NCBI RefSeq assembly: GCF_007565055.1
Contig: NC_044549.1
Coordinates: forward strand, 66,430,882 to 66,494,881
DNA from: Rhinopithecus roxellana
Lineage: Eukaryota; Chordata; Mammalia; Primates; Cercopithecidae
Length of the DNA: 64,000 nucleotides
Reading direction: 5' to 3'
Under the pieces are notes generated by a model. The model was not told the DNA's origin and ran no database searches. It saw only the letters and a program-made list of their open reading frames with translations. The translations under genes and the position numbers were made by a program. Positions 1 to 10,504 of the stretch are shown here, piece after piece; position 1 is the stretch's first letter, and every line of letters begins with the position of its first letter.

Positions 1-135
1 CAATGTGACCAAACGGTGAAGATGCACTGATCAGAAAATGCTTCTTCCACAGATGTCAAATGATAAATAGTGATGATAAATAATGATGATAATAAGGATA
101 GATAAAATTTTGTATCATCTGGAGTTGTTCTTTTA

Positions 136-352
136 GTGTTGGCAAACTACAGCCTGTGGACTGGCTGCTGCTTCTTGTTATAAATAAAGTTTTATTGGAA
201 GACAATCATGCCCATTCATTTCTATACAATCTATGGCAACTTTTGTGCTATAGCAGCACAATTAAATAGTTGCCACAGAGACCACCATATGACCTACAAA
301 ACTGGCAAGAATTATTATCTGACCTCTTACAAAAAAGTTTGCTGAACTCCTG
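136..352. mobile_element. hAT-Charlie nonautonomous DNA transposon, MER58-like
   Basis: The segment opens with a GGCAAACTAC motif and closes with AAAAAGTTTGCTGAACTCCTG, so its two ends are inverted versions of one another. Between them are the internal landmarks of the family (AATAAAGTTTTATTGGAA, then GTTGCCACAGAGACC). It is close to the family's usual length of about 220 bp, so it is a nearly complete MITE-like copy without coding capacity. The exact subfamily name is from memory. No clean 8-bp target duplication is visible. Confidence 0.65.
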
Positions 353-364
353 ATGAATTTTCAC

Positions 365-705
365 CTATTAAATTATTTCATTTTAACCACAATCTTATGT
401 GGTAGATAATATTATATCCCCATTTTATAGACCGGGAAACTGGGAACAAAAGATTAAATGACTTACCCAATGTCACATACCAGTAAATAGTATAAGAAAA
501 ATTTGATTATAGGTATGTCACTAACTTCCAGTGGTTAATTATGTAAGAGGGAAACATGTCCAAATAAAATGGGCTGGGTGATAGTTGGAGTTCAATAGAT
601 AATTTGTTGTATGAATAAATGCATGAATTAATGGATATAGTCAAGATGTGGCAGAACCAGGATTTTAACCCAGGCCACTCTGAATCCAAATTCCAGTATC
701 TCTTA
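365..705 (-). mobile_element. MIR SINE in two pieces
   Basis: Positions 365-486 match the reverse complement of the MIR core (CCCCATTTTATAGACC, then GACTTACCCAATGTCACA). Positions 640-705 resume with GTGGCAGAACCAGGATTTTAACCCAGG, the expected next part of the same element. About 150 bp of unassigned sequence separates the pieces, so it is either inserted or badly diverged. MIRs are ancient tRNA-derived SINEs, and this copy is inert. Confidence 0.55.
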
Positions 706-796
706 AAAACTAGATATAAAAGTGTAAGTAACTGGAGATACTGCCTTAGCCTCTACCCTCAACTAACTTGGCAGAGTAACCCACACCGTTTTTTCT

Positions 797-2049
797 TTCT
801 TTCTTTCTTTTTTTATTATTATTATACTTTAAGTTCTAGGGTACAGGTGCACAATGTGCAGGTTTGTTACATATGCATACTTGTGCCATGTTGGTGTGCT
901 GCACCCATTAACTCGTCAGCACCTATCAACTCGTCATTTACATCAGGTATAACTCCCAATGCCATCCCTCCCCCGTCCCCGCTCCCCATAATAGGCCCCT
1001 GTGTGTAATGTTCCCTTTCCCAAGTCCAAGTGATCTCATTGTTCATTTCCCACCTATGAGTGAGAACATGCGGTGTTTGGTTTTCTGTTCTTGTGATAGT
1101 TTGCTGAGAATGATGATTTCCAGCTGCATCCATGTCCCTACAAAGGACACAAACTCATCCTTTTTTATGGCTGCATAGTATTCCGTGGTGTATATGTGCC
1201 ACATTTTCTTAATCCAGTCTGTCACAGATGGAATTTGGGTTGATTCCAAGTCTTTGCTATTGTGAATAGTGGCACAATGAACATACATGTGCATGTGTCT
1301 TTATAGCAGCAAGATTTATAATCCTTTGGCTATATACCCAGTAATGGGATGACTGGGTCATATGGTACTTCTAGTTCTAGATCCTTGAGGAATCGCCATA
1401 CTGTTTTCCATAATGGTTGAACTAGTCTACAATCCCACCAACAGTGTAAAAGTGTTCCTATTTCTCCACATCCTCTCCAGCACCTATTGTTTTCTGACTT
1501 TTAATGTTTGCCATTCTAACTAGTGTGAGATGGTATCTCATTGTGGTTTTGATTTGCATTTCTCTGATGGCCAGTGATGATGAGCATTTTTTCATGTGTC
1601 TGTTGGCTGTATGGATGTCTTCTTTTGAGAAGCGTCTGTTCATATCCTTTGCCCACTTTTTGATGGGGTCGTTTGTTTTTTTCTTGTAAATTTGTTTGAG
1701 TTCTTGGTAGGTTCTAGATATTAGCCCTTTGTCAGATAAGTAGATTGCAAAAATTTTCTCCCATTCTGTAGGTTGCCTGTTCACTCTGATGGTAGTTTCT
1801 TTTGCTGTGCAGAAGCTCTTTAGTTAGATCCCATTTGTCAATTTTGGCTTTTGTTTCTGTTGCTTTTGGTGTTTTAGACATGAAGTCCTTGCCCATGCCT
1901 ATGTCTTGAATGGTATTACCTAGGTTTTCTCCTAGGGTTTTTATGGTATTAGATCTAACATTTAAGTCTCTAATCCATCTTGAATTAATCTTCGTATAAG
2001 GAGTAAGGAAAGGATTCAGGTTCAGCTTTCTACTTATGGCTAGCCACAT
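797..2049 (-). mobile_element. 5'-truncated L1PA retrotransposon
   Basis: On the plus strand this reads T-rich tail, L1PA 3'UTR, then the reverse complement of the ORF2 C-terminal part. It breaks off at GGCTAGCCACAT. A 12-bp direct repeat ACCGTTTTTTCT flanks it (785-796 and 2050-2061), a target-site duplication expected of target-primed reverse transcription. Only about 1.25 kb of the roughly 6-kb element was copied. It cannot move. Confidence 0.9.
1043..2049 (-). pseudogene. L1 ORF2 remnant, C-terminal part only
   Basis: This is the decayed end of the L1 ORF2 reading frame, which in intact elements encodes an endonuclease and reverse transcriptase. Only the part downstream of the reverse-transcriptase catalytic core is present. 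The frame is broken into overlapping segments at about 1732-2049, 1458-1784 and 1043-1294, so at least two frameshifts separate them. The last segment ends in a phrase similar to the normal ORF2 C-terminus (MFSLIGGK). There is no start codon, promoter or N-terminal domain. It is a dead retroelement fragment, not a host gene. Confidence 0.85.
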
Positions 2050-2061
2050 ACCGTTTTTTCT

Positions 2062-2453
2062 AATAAAAACATGCTGACTCATGCATCCACTAGGGTACTC
2101 ACAAATACTTTTGTTCCCAGCAGACGTGCTGTATGAATCTTATTTCAATCTGTATTTTTATTAACTGACCTACTGTGGTCCTGATTACATTGAAGAAGAA
2201 GTCATCTGTTGTACCAGATACAGGACTTTCTGTGAGTGAATAGATCCAAAGGCAGGGAAATAATTTTCCTTAACAAATTATCCATTTGTTTCCCAATGTT
2301 TAGAAGAAAACATTTTCACAATTAAAATATTTTTTAATTATTTTTGTTCACAACTAAAATAAAATTACTTAAAAGCCCTATGTTAATTGAATGTTCATTA
2401 TAAAGTGAAACATAATTTGAGTGAAGTATTTATATCTGTGCTTATAATTTTTC
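2062..2453. other. Unassigned AT-rich sequence
   Basis: This is AT-rich sequence with short T and A runs, and no ORF, known repeat family or RNA-like structure that I can recognise. Confidence 0.6.
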
Positions 2454-2740
2454 TTTTTTTGAAACAGAGTCTCGCCCTGTCACCCAGGCTGGAGTGCAGT
2501 GGTGCGATCTCGGCTCACTGCAAGCTCCGCCCGCCCCTGCAGGTTCACACCAGTAACCTGCCTTGATTAGCTGGGACTACGGGCGCCCGCCACCTTGCCC
2601 CGCTAATTTTTTTTTTGTATATTTAGTACACACGGAGTTTCACCGTGTTAACCAGGATGGTCTGGATCTCCTGACCTCGTGATCCAACCACCTCGGCCTC
2701 CAAAGTGCTGGGATTACAGCGTGAGCCACTGCGCCCAGCC
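2454..2740 (-). mobile_element. Alu SINE, AluY-like
   Basis: The copy is nearly full length in reverse complement. A T-rich tail is followed by GAAACAGAGTCTCGCCCTGTCAC, and the end is GAGCCACTGCGCCCAGCC. The segment GCAAGCTCCGCC is the young (Y-type) variant. Small internal changes, such as an altered GCCCGCCCCTGCAGG segment, show it is no longer pristine. An approximate duplication (CTGTGCTTATAA left, CTGTACTTACAA right) may be the target site. Confidence 0.9.
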
Positions 2741-3520
2741 TGTACTTACAAATATTTATATAAAATAGTCCACTTAAAATTGTTGTAAAAAGATCATTAA
2801 AATAGGAAAATAATTCAAAAATTAATAGAACAAAGGATTTCTTTTAAATTATGAAAAACTCGTTTTTAATTTAAGCAAGAAAATATTAACCTATTGGTGA
2901 TATTAGCAACAAAATGGCAGGTTCTTTTCTCAAAAGGAGCTCACTGTGCAGTAGGGGAGCCTGTGCTGAACCCAAGCAGATCTGGCTCTGGAGTCTCTGC
3001 TTTTAACCACTGATTCTACTGCCTTTTCCTGAGAAATGCCATGTTGCACAAAGATCTCTGCAAATTTCTTAAAAAGCTTTCTATTGGAGCAGAGCGGAGA
3101 GGATATTTGAAATGAGTTTTGAATGGATCACGGGAGCTTAGCAAGAGAACGAGGAAGAAAGAAAGAAGGTGAGATGAAATTTTAAAAATAAGAAATGTTC
3201 AGAGGCCAGAGGCATGAAACAACATATTAGGGTCAGAGAGTTTAAAGTGGTTTGGTAACGCTAGAGGGTAGGTTGAATGTTGTGTCATGGTGAAGGATGA
3301 AACAAAGAAAGTAATAATAACATGCCTTATTTTGACTTTCAGTCAAAGAACAGCAAGGAGTCACTGAATAATTTAAACAACAGAATGAGAAACTCACATT
3401 TTCATTATTGAAAATTGTCATTCTGGCAGTAGCATGTGAAATGACTTGGAATGGGGAAGGCTGGTATCTCTCTGAACCTTCCTTAACAGTGGTCTTTGTT
3501 GACCTCTCCTCTCCTGTCTA
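2741..3520. other. Unassigned sequence with a short MIR fragment
   Basis: Positions 2945-3027 (CTGGCTCTGGAGTC, then TTTTAACCACTGATTCTACTGCC) look like the 5' end of a MIR on the minus strand. The rest is purine-rich, unassigned sequence without a convincing ORF. Confidence 0.45.
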
Positions 3521-3835
3521 TTCTTTTTCTTTCTTTTTTTTTTTTTTTCCTTTGAGACGGAGTTTTGCTCTGTCACCCAGGCTGGAGTGCAGTGGCTGGA
3601 TCTCAGCTCACTGCAAGCTCCGCCTCCTGGGTTCACGTCATTCTCCTCCCTCAGCCTCCCAAATAGCTGGGACTACAGGCGCCCGTCACCTCGCCCGGCT
3701 AGTATTTTGTATTTTTCAGTAGAGACGGGGTGTCACAGTGTTAGCCAGGATGGTCTCGATCTCCTGACCTTGTGATCCGCCCGTCTCGGCCTCCCAAAGT
3801 GCTGGGATTACAGGCATGAGCCACCGCACCTGGCC
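3521..3835 (-). mobile_element. Alu SINE, AluY-like, probably cercopithecid type
   Basis: This is a full-length reverse-complement Alu with a poly-T tract, flanked by TCCTGTCTATTCTTT on the left and TCCTGTATTCTTT on the right as an imperfect target duplication. In the sense direction the right arm reads GATCCAGCCACTGC. That is what the monkey-type GATCCGGCC becomes after CpG decay, so the insertion probably postdates the ape/Old World monkey split. Confidence 0.92.
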
Positions 3836-4459
3836 TCCTGTATTCTTTACATACCACCATGACCCAAGAGCCAGGCCCTGGCCTCTTCTTTTCAGTTTCT
3901 ACACTTCCTTGGCCAATCTCATCCATCCCCATGATTCACACATCTATGCAAGTGAGCTGGATCCCTCTCTTGAGAAACAGTCTGATGGTGTGCATTCACA
4001 GCAGCTTGGAGCAGAGGAATCTCAAAGTCCATATATCCAAAGGAACAGAAGAAGCTCAACTCTGCGGATTCAGATCTGACTGACAATCCTCCAACCCATG
4101 CCATGAACTGAAATTAGCAATTGACCTTATCATCCCATCCAACAGGCAAGCCAGGAAATCAGAGGTCTTCCTAAATTTCTCTCTTTCTCTCACCACCCAT
4201 TGCATTTTATCCCATCAATTTTAAATTAATACTTGTATTCTGTTAACTCAACCTATAATAGGCCCATCCCTGCCTTTCAGTGTGGAACCTAAAGAGCTTT
4301 TAAACTATATAGTTGTCAGAACTCCAATGCCCAGAGAGTCTGAGTTAAATGGTCTGGCATGAGGCTCAGGACTGGTATCTCTTAAATTTTTTTTAGGTGT
4401 TTTGGATGTGCAGCTATGAGTGAGAATCATTGCTCTCAGCCAAATAAGCTGTTAGTAAT
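3836..4459. other. Unassigned sequence, possibly decayed L2
   Basis: A pyrimidine-rich part around 4140-4270 (CTCTCTTTCTCTCACC) is reminiscent of an L2 3' region, but I cannot align it convincingly. The small ORFs at 3816-4104 overlap one another on both strands and have no recognisable domain. Confidence 0.4.
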
Positions 4460-4830
4460 TTGTCCATTGCTTCCACCTCCATGTTCTCTCTCACTCTCAG
4501 CCCATGGCATGTCCTTCAGCCATGTTAAAGGCATGGTCAGTTCTTGAATATGCCGATTTATTCCAAGCCTCCCTGCTTTGACTTCTGCTATTCTCTATGT
4601 CTGGATTTCCTACCTTTATCCTTCTCTATATACTTGAGCCTTCTCTCTTCAAGTAGAACAGATTATTCCTTCATTTTGCCTCAGCCCATGAGGTCCTTCC
4701 TCATATTTTAGAGTATCTATCACTTCATTGCCTTTGTTCTTTACCTGTCTATCTTCTCCCACTGGAAATCACTCTCTGAGTTGAGGGATTATCCAGTTTC
4801 ATTCCTAGAAATATTTCAGAACCTTACATT
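4460..4830 (+). mobile_element. L2 LINE fragment (3' region)
   Basis: The order of motifs follows the L2 3' end: a CATGGCATGTCC-type segment, then TTGACTTCTGCTATTC and GTCCTTCCTCATATT, and finally TTTACCTGTCTATCTTCTCCCACTGG. The CTCTCTGAGTTGAGGGATTA segment corresponds to the L2 'gagctccttgagggcag' motif. It is strongly diverged, as expected for this ancient family. Confidence 0.6.
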
Positions 4831-4837
4831 TAGAACA

Positions 4838-5232
4838 GACTCTCTCAAACTATACACTATTGATGTTTTGGGCTAGAGAATCCTCTGTTGTAGGGATTCG
4901 TCCTATAGGATGTTTAACAACATCCCTTGTCTCTACCTACTAGATGATAAGTAGCAACCCCTTCTCACTTGTGATAATCAAAAAGTGGCACATGTCTATA
5001 GTCCCAGCTACTCAGGAAGCTGAGTTAGAAGGAATTCTTGAATTTGGCCAGCCTGCGCAATGCAGCTGTAAAAAAATAAATAAATAAACAAGTAAATAAT
5101 AACAACAACAAAATAAATAAATAAACAAATAAGTAAATAAATAACAACAACAACAAAAAAAACCACCTACAAACATTGTGCCTACTCTGGGGTGGGAGTA
5201 AGGACAAAATCAACCCTGGCTGAGGACAACTG
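4838..5232. mobile_element. MER20 hAT-Charlie element, split by an Alu monomer
   Basis: The left piece, up to about 4985, contains ATAGGATGTTTAACAACATCCCTTGTCTCTACC and CACTTGTGATAATCAAAAA, both hallmarks of MER20. After the interruption the terminal part resumes at about 5166 (CAAACATTGTGCCTACTCTGGGGTGGGAG, AAAATCAACCCTGGCTGAGGACAACTG). The two halves add up to about one full-length MER20 of roughly 220 bp. Confidence 0.7.
4986..5165 (+). mobile_element. Alu monomer (FLAM-like) with long A-rich tail
   Basis: GGCACATGTCTATAGTCCCAGCTACTCAGG and the following bases are part of an Alu left arm. From about 5070 there is roughly 95 bp of AAAT/AAAC/AAC units (AAATAAATAAAC and ACAACAACAA) that looks like an expanded SINE tail. 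It sits inside MER20, which dates it as younger than that element. Confidence 0.65.
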
Positions 5233-5666
5233 AGATGCTAAAACTGACTGGTGGAGGACATGTAGAAAGTGTGACTGTGTGTTATGCTGAATTATGCTTA
5301 TTCTTTAAATCAAGTCTCCCTGTGTAGTCCCCTCTTCTGTTGACTCAGGGCTTAGCCATGTGACTTCCTTTGGTCAATAGGTCATCAACAAGGACAATGC
5401 CTGCAGAGGCTTGAAGAAAGCTTGTTGCACTGGGGAGTGCCCCTTTGGAGTTCAGCTACCATGTATAAAGCCCAGGTTAGCTTCCTTGAGGATCAGACAC
5501 CACAAGAAAAGAGAGACACCCATACAATGAGGAGAAAGAAGCCCAAGTCTTCCAACATTCCAGTGAAGCCTGCTCCCAGTGTACCTGCTGTATAAATATG
5601 CCCAGGTGAGACCAGTAGTAGAACATCCCAGTCAAACCACAGGATCATGAGAAATAATAAATCATT

Positions 5667-7375
5667 ATCTGTGATTTTATATTTAGAACACCCCATCATC
5701 TCAGGTCAAAAACTTATTGAACTGATAATAAATTTCAACAAAGTCTCATTATACAAAATAAATGTGCAAAGATAACAATCATTCCTTTACACCAACAATA
5801 GGAAAGCAGAGAGTCAAATCATGAATGAATTCCCATTCACAATGGCTACAAAGAGAATACAATTTTTAGGAATACAGCTTACTAGGGATGTGAAGGACCT
5901 CTTGAAGGGGAGCTACAAACCATTGCTAGAGGAAATAAGAGAGGACACAAACAAATGGAAAAGCATTCCATCCTCATAGATAGGAAGAATCAATATCGTG
6001 AAAATGGTCACACAGCCCAAAGTAATTTATAGATTCAATGTTCTTCCTATCAAACTACCATTAACATTCTTCACATAATTAGAAAAAATCTACTTTAAAT
6101 TTCATATGAAATCAAAGAAGACCCCATATAGCCAAGACAATCCTAAACAAAAAGAACAAAGCTGGAGGCATCACACTACCTGACTTCAAACTATACTACA
6201 AGGCTACAGTAACAAAAACAACATGGTACTGGTACCAAAACAGACGTATAGACCAATGGAGCAGAACAGAGACCTCAGAAATAACACCACACATCTACAA
6301 CCATCTACAACCTAACAAAAACAAGCAATGGGGAAAGGATCTCCTATTCATTAAATAGTGCTGTGAAAAGTGGCTAGCCATATGCAGAAAACTGAAACTG
6401 GACCCCTTACTTACACCTTATACAAAAATTAACTCAAGATGGGTTAAAGAATTAAATGTAAAATCCAAAACCATAAAAACCCTAGAAGAAAATCTAGGCA
6501 ATACCGTTCAGGACATAGGCATGGGCAAAGACTTCATGACAAAAATGCCAGACGCATTTGCAACAAGAGCCAAAATTGACAAATGAGATCCAATTAAACT
6601 AAAGAACTTTTGCACAGCAAAAGAAACTATCATCAGAGTGAACAGGCAATGTACAGAATGGGAGGAAATTTTGCATTCTACCCATTTGACAAAGGTCTAA
6701 TATCCACAATTTACAAGAAGCTTAAACATATTTACAAGAAACAAACAAACAGCCCCATCAAGAAGTGGGCAAAGGATATGAACAGACACATCTCAGAAAA
6801 AGACATTTACATGGCCAACAAACATTTGATAAAAAGCTCAACATCACTGATCATCAGAGAAATGCAAATCAAAACCACAATGAGATACCATCTCATGCCA
6901 GTCAGAATGGCAATTATTAAAAAGTCAGGAAACAATAGATGCTGGCAAGGCTGTGGAGAAATAGGAACACTTTTACACTGTTGGTGGGAATGTAAATTAG
7001 TTCAACTATTGTGGAAGACAGTATGGTGATTCAAGGATATAGAACCAGAAATACCATTTGACCCAGCAATCCCATTATTGGGTATATATCCAAAGGAATA
7101 TAAATCATTCTACTATAAAGACACATGCACACATATGTTTACTGCAGCACTGTTTACAATAGCAAAGACATGGAATGAACCAAAATGTCAATCAATGATA
7201 GACTGGATAAAGAAAATGTGATATATATATATACATACACCTTGGAATACTATGCAGCCGTACAAAGGAATGAGGTCATGTCCTTTGCAGGGACATGGAT
7301 GAAGCTGGAAGCCATCATCCTCAGCAAACTACCACAGGAACAGGAAACCAAACACCCATGGTCTTGCTCATAACT
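5667..7375 (+). pseudogene. L1 ORF2 remnant, C-terminal half
   Basis: This is an ORF2 fragment without the endonuclease and without the catalytic reverse-transcriptase motifs. The longest open stretch, 6610-7029, holds the Cys-rich C-terminal segment with the phrase GTLLHCWWECKLVQ. In-frame stops and frameshifts interrupt it, for example TGA at about 6585 where the family has a Trp codon (AAATGAGATCC), and near 7027. No translation start is associated with it. Confidence 0.85.
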
Positions 7376-7583
7376 GGGAGTTGAACATTGAGAACACATG
7401 GACGCAGAGAGGGGAAAAGCACACACCAGGGTCTCTTGCAGATAGGGGTTGAAAGGAGGGAACTTAGAGGACAGGTCATTAGGTGCAGCAAACCACCATG
7501 GCGCATGTATACCTATGTAATAAACCTTCACGTTCTGCACATGTATCCCTTTTTTTTATTTTTTGGAAGAAATAAGGAAATGA
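5667..7583 (+). mobile_element. 5'-truncated L1PA retrotransposon
   Basis: It starts within ORF2 at the segment following the reverse-transcriptase catalytic motif (ATATTTAGAACACCCCATC, then CAGGTCAAAAACTTATTG) and runs through the 3'UTR to CACATGTATCCC. The 3' end continues as a T-rich run and then GGAAGAAATAAGG, unlike the AACTTAAAGTATAAT ending of the other L1PA copies here. This suggests a different L1PA subfamily or an altered tail. It lies inside an MLT1 LTR. Confidence 0.88.
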
Positions 7584-7872
7584 AAATCATTGCCCAAAGC
7601 CACTAAGCTTGTGGGCGGTATATTATGCAGTAATACAGAACATAGAGGTCATTTTAAAAGTGCAGTGAAAGGAACTGAGAATATGAACTAGGGCAGTGGT
7701 GGTGGGAATACAAAGTGGTATGGAATTTAGTTCAGTGTTTTCTGTACTCTTTGCTGAGCAATCTACTAAGTACCCTGCAGGATTCATATTTATCAATAAT
7801 TGATGATTTATACTTGTACATTTCTTTAAAGATTTGAAAACCCTTATAACCTCAGTAATTATTTTCTTAAGT

Positions 7873-8070
7873 GCTTGCCATGCATCAGGCACTTTACAAG
7901 CATTAGTTCATTTAATCCTCGTAACAACACTATGAAGTGAGTCATACTATCAGTCCATTTTATAAATGAGGGAACCAAGGCTCATAAAGTTAAATACTTG
8001 ACCCCATCAAATAGCTAGTAAGTGGTGAAACCAGGATTCAGACAGGGCTCTGTCTGACTCCTGAAGCATT
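7873..8070 (-). mobile_element. MIR SINE
   Basis: This is a clear reverse-complement MIR: CATCAGGCACTTTACAAGCATTAG, then TTTAATCCTCGTAACAACACTATGAAG, then CATTTTATAAATGAGGGAACC, AGCTAGTAAGTGGTGAAACC and GGATTCAGACAGGGCTCTGTCTGACTCC. About 200 of the family's roughly 260 bp are present. Confidence 0.85.
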
Positions 8071-9496
8071 GCTTTTAAATATTCTTCTACATTTTTCAAA
8101 AAAGTATTTGGTGTAAGATCTTCTTTATTTGATCTTTGTGGGAGTAGAGAAAAGCTATTTGCCATTCTTTTCATTCTCAACAATCCCTTTCCCAGGCTGA
8201 AGTTTCTGTTTAACAGGGAGCATTTTTATTATGAATAACTGCAAGGTCAATTTGTGGTACATTTGCACTTCCTGAATGATACAAGTTTCAGGGAGATGGA
8301 TGTGATGGACATAGATTTCCAGTCTCTGTTAGCAGCCACTAAAGATTATTTGCTGTCAACTGATTAGCTCCTCATCTCCCTTCTCTTCTTCAAAATCTAA
8401 GGAAAGTTCTGTCTTTTCCAGCACTTCTAGGACTTTTTGTGACATAAAATGGGGAGCCTGGGTCAGAGAGTAAGTCAGCTTGAGTGGACAGAGCCAGAGG
8501 TGTACTTCTGCTGAAGGTAAGGATTTGAGGGGATAGCAGGAAGGAGAGGTCCCTAAGAGGGAATAAGTTCACATATGACCTTGCTATATATCAAGGTTAT
8601 AGATTCCTTTACTTGCTCTATTTACAACTTTCCCAAATGTTGCTTACACTATCTGAAGCCACATAACCCAGGATTATAAACTTTCTTGAGAAAGCATTGC
8701 TAAACTTCCCCAGACTTGGCAAAGTACACGCTTAGCTGTTCTTATCATGCCCACAGCTGTGGGGAGCTTTCTTTGAAGAGTCTCTCTTCCCCACAACCAA
8801 ATGCAGTATCAGAAAATTCCACCTGAGAAACTATTGTTTTTTAGACGTCATTTGAAATATGGCTTTTGAGATTTCAAATTAAATTAACAGCAGCCCGCAG
8901 TCTTGACTCCTTCTAGAGAAAACTGTGCATAAAAAGCCGAGCCATCTTTTGATCTAAAAGTTCTGTATGTATTTAAATTTCCTACTATCTCATGTCTACA
9001 TTAGAAATGGCCATCTGGGTTTGCTGAATGAGGAATAATTTTGTGTCCATTTGTTTTTCTCTGATTTTTAGTTACCTCACTAGCTCAAGATAAAAGAATA
9101 TTTTACCTCGGTGAGAGGGGACTAAAGTTTTTTGACAATGCCACTTGTGATACAGCCAAGTGCTTTTTAACTGACTGTACACATCTAAGTGGATATTTAA
9201 CTGAAAAGAAAATAAATTTGGTTCGATGCTTGAGTCTAGACTAATGTCGACTGTGACAGAACTTTTCTTTCTTTACTCTGTAATCCAGCAGAGGGCACTG
9301 ATCAAACATCAGTGGCTTTAAACCTAGCTGCCTTGCTCACTGAATAGTTTATCAGTGCTATTAGATAATTTTTCTCTTCAAGCCATTATCTAACTGGAAG
9401 CAAACTTTGGAAAATGATGTGTACATTGGCCTTGGTAAACGGTTTATGGATTTAAGATAATAATTTTCAACACAATTGCACTCTGTATTCTCTATA
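8071..9496. other. Repeat-poor unassigned sequence
   Basis: About 1.4 kb with no interspersed repeat that I recognise and no ORF longer than about 60 codons. A GAGAGGTCCCTAAGAGGG segment and a weak polypyrimidine tract (around 9050-9075) are the only local features. It is either very old decayed repeat or unique noncoding sequence. Confidence 0.5.
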
Positions 9497-9826
9497 TTTG
9501 TGCTGTTCAATACAGCAACCACTTGCCATAAGGGGTTATTGAGCACTTGAAATGTGGCTAGTTTGAATTGAGATGTGTTGTTAAGCATACAATACACACT
9601 GGCTTTTAAAGACTTAATGCCAAAAAAAGAATGCAAAATATCTCACTAATTTTTTGTTTTTGTTTTTGTTTTTATTGGGGAAAGGATGAAATCATGTTTT
9701 GGATATGTTGGGTTAAATATACTATTTTAATAAATTTTAGCTGTTTCTTTTCACTTTTTTAACTTTCTACTAGAAAATCTAAAATGACAGATCTTGCTAG
9801 AATTGTATTTCCATTGTGAAGCACTA
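9497..9826 (-). mobile_element. hAT-Charlie nonautonomous element, MER33-like
   Basis: The reverse-complement end TGTGCTGTTCAATACAGCAACC and the motif TTGAGCACTTGAAATGTGGCTAG open it. AAATATCTCACTAAT lies inside, and it closes with CTAGAAAATCTAAAATGACAG and TTCCATTGTGAAGCAC. A (TTTTTG)n run near 9652-9672 is a local expansion. The length of about 330 bp is close to a complete copy. The family number is tentative. Confidence 0.7.
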
Positions 9827-10015
9827 ATCTCGCTCTTATAAAACTTCTTTTCTTCTCTAAGAGTAAGCGTTTTCCAATTACACTGCCTATGTTGCGGTCC
9901 AAGCCCCTGTTTTTGCCTGCCCTCAATGTTTCTCATCTTCCCAGATGAATCCAGAAACTACAGGTCCGCAGTGGTACCTTGGCACTCTCATAGCACTTTA
10001 AAAAGTCGAAGGTCA

Positions 10016-10287
10016 AGCCAGGCACGGTGGCTAACATCTGTAATCCCAGCACTTTGGGAGGCCGAGGTGTGTGGCATCCCTGAGCTCAGGAGTTTGCAAC
10101 CAGCCTGGGCAACACGGCGAAACCCCGTCTCTACTAAAATACAAAAAATTAGCCGGACGTGATGCCGGGTGTCTGTAGTCCCAGCTACTAGGGAGGCTGA
10201 GGCAGGGGAAATGCTTGAACCTGGGAGGTGGAGGTTGCAGTGAGCAGAGGCCACTGTACTCCAGCCTGGGTGACAGAGGGAGACTCC
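10016..10287 (+). mobile_element. Alu SINE, AluS-like, without a poly-A tail
   Basis: It runs from CCAGGCACGGTGGCTAAC to GTGACAGAGGGAGACTCC and keeps both arms. It stops where the A-rich tail should begin, and a G-rich tract takes that place. The segment GTGAGCAGAGGCCACTGTACTCC is close to the AluS right arm with point changes. Its box A/B promoter region is mutated (GGAGTTTGCAACC). Confidence 0.9.
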
Positions 10288-10322
10288 TAGTGGGATGGGG
10301 GTGGGGTGGGGGGGGCGGGGGG
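10288..10322 (+). repeat. G-rich tract, possible G-quadruplex
   Basis: Immediately after the Alu body come G runs of 3, 5, 4, 8 and 6 separated by single A, T or C bases (GGGATGGGGGTGGGG, GGGGGGGGCGGGGGG). This fits the standard four-run pattern for an intramolecular G-quadruplex on the plus strand. Confidence 0.8.
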
Positions 10323-10504
10323 AATCCAAAGGCGACCTCTGAGATCTTGTCCTTACCCTGGGAGAATATGGAACTCAGAGAAATAATCTGACCCCAGTAA
10401 TATAGGACAACAAGCAGGAAAGGTTTGCTTGAGGAAGACAAAAAAAAAAAAAAAGAAGTTCTTGTTTTAAACGCTGAGGCTTTGGAACCACAGTTTCTTG
10501 ATGA

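Larger units (their letters stand above)
5300..7645 (+). mobile_element. MLT1-type (ERVL-MaLR) LTR, split by an L1
   Basis: The left part, to about 5666, includes GGCTTAGCCATGTGACTTCCTTTGGTC and ends at GAAATAATAAATCATT. The right part, 7584-7645, continues with AAATCATTGCCC, AAAGCCACTAAGC and TTATGCAGTAATACAGAACAT, the usual 3' end of these LTRs. AAATCATT is present at both edges of the intervening L1 and is the probable target duplication. No internal retroviral sequence remains, so this is a solo LTR. Confidence 0.6.
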
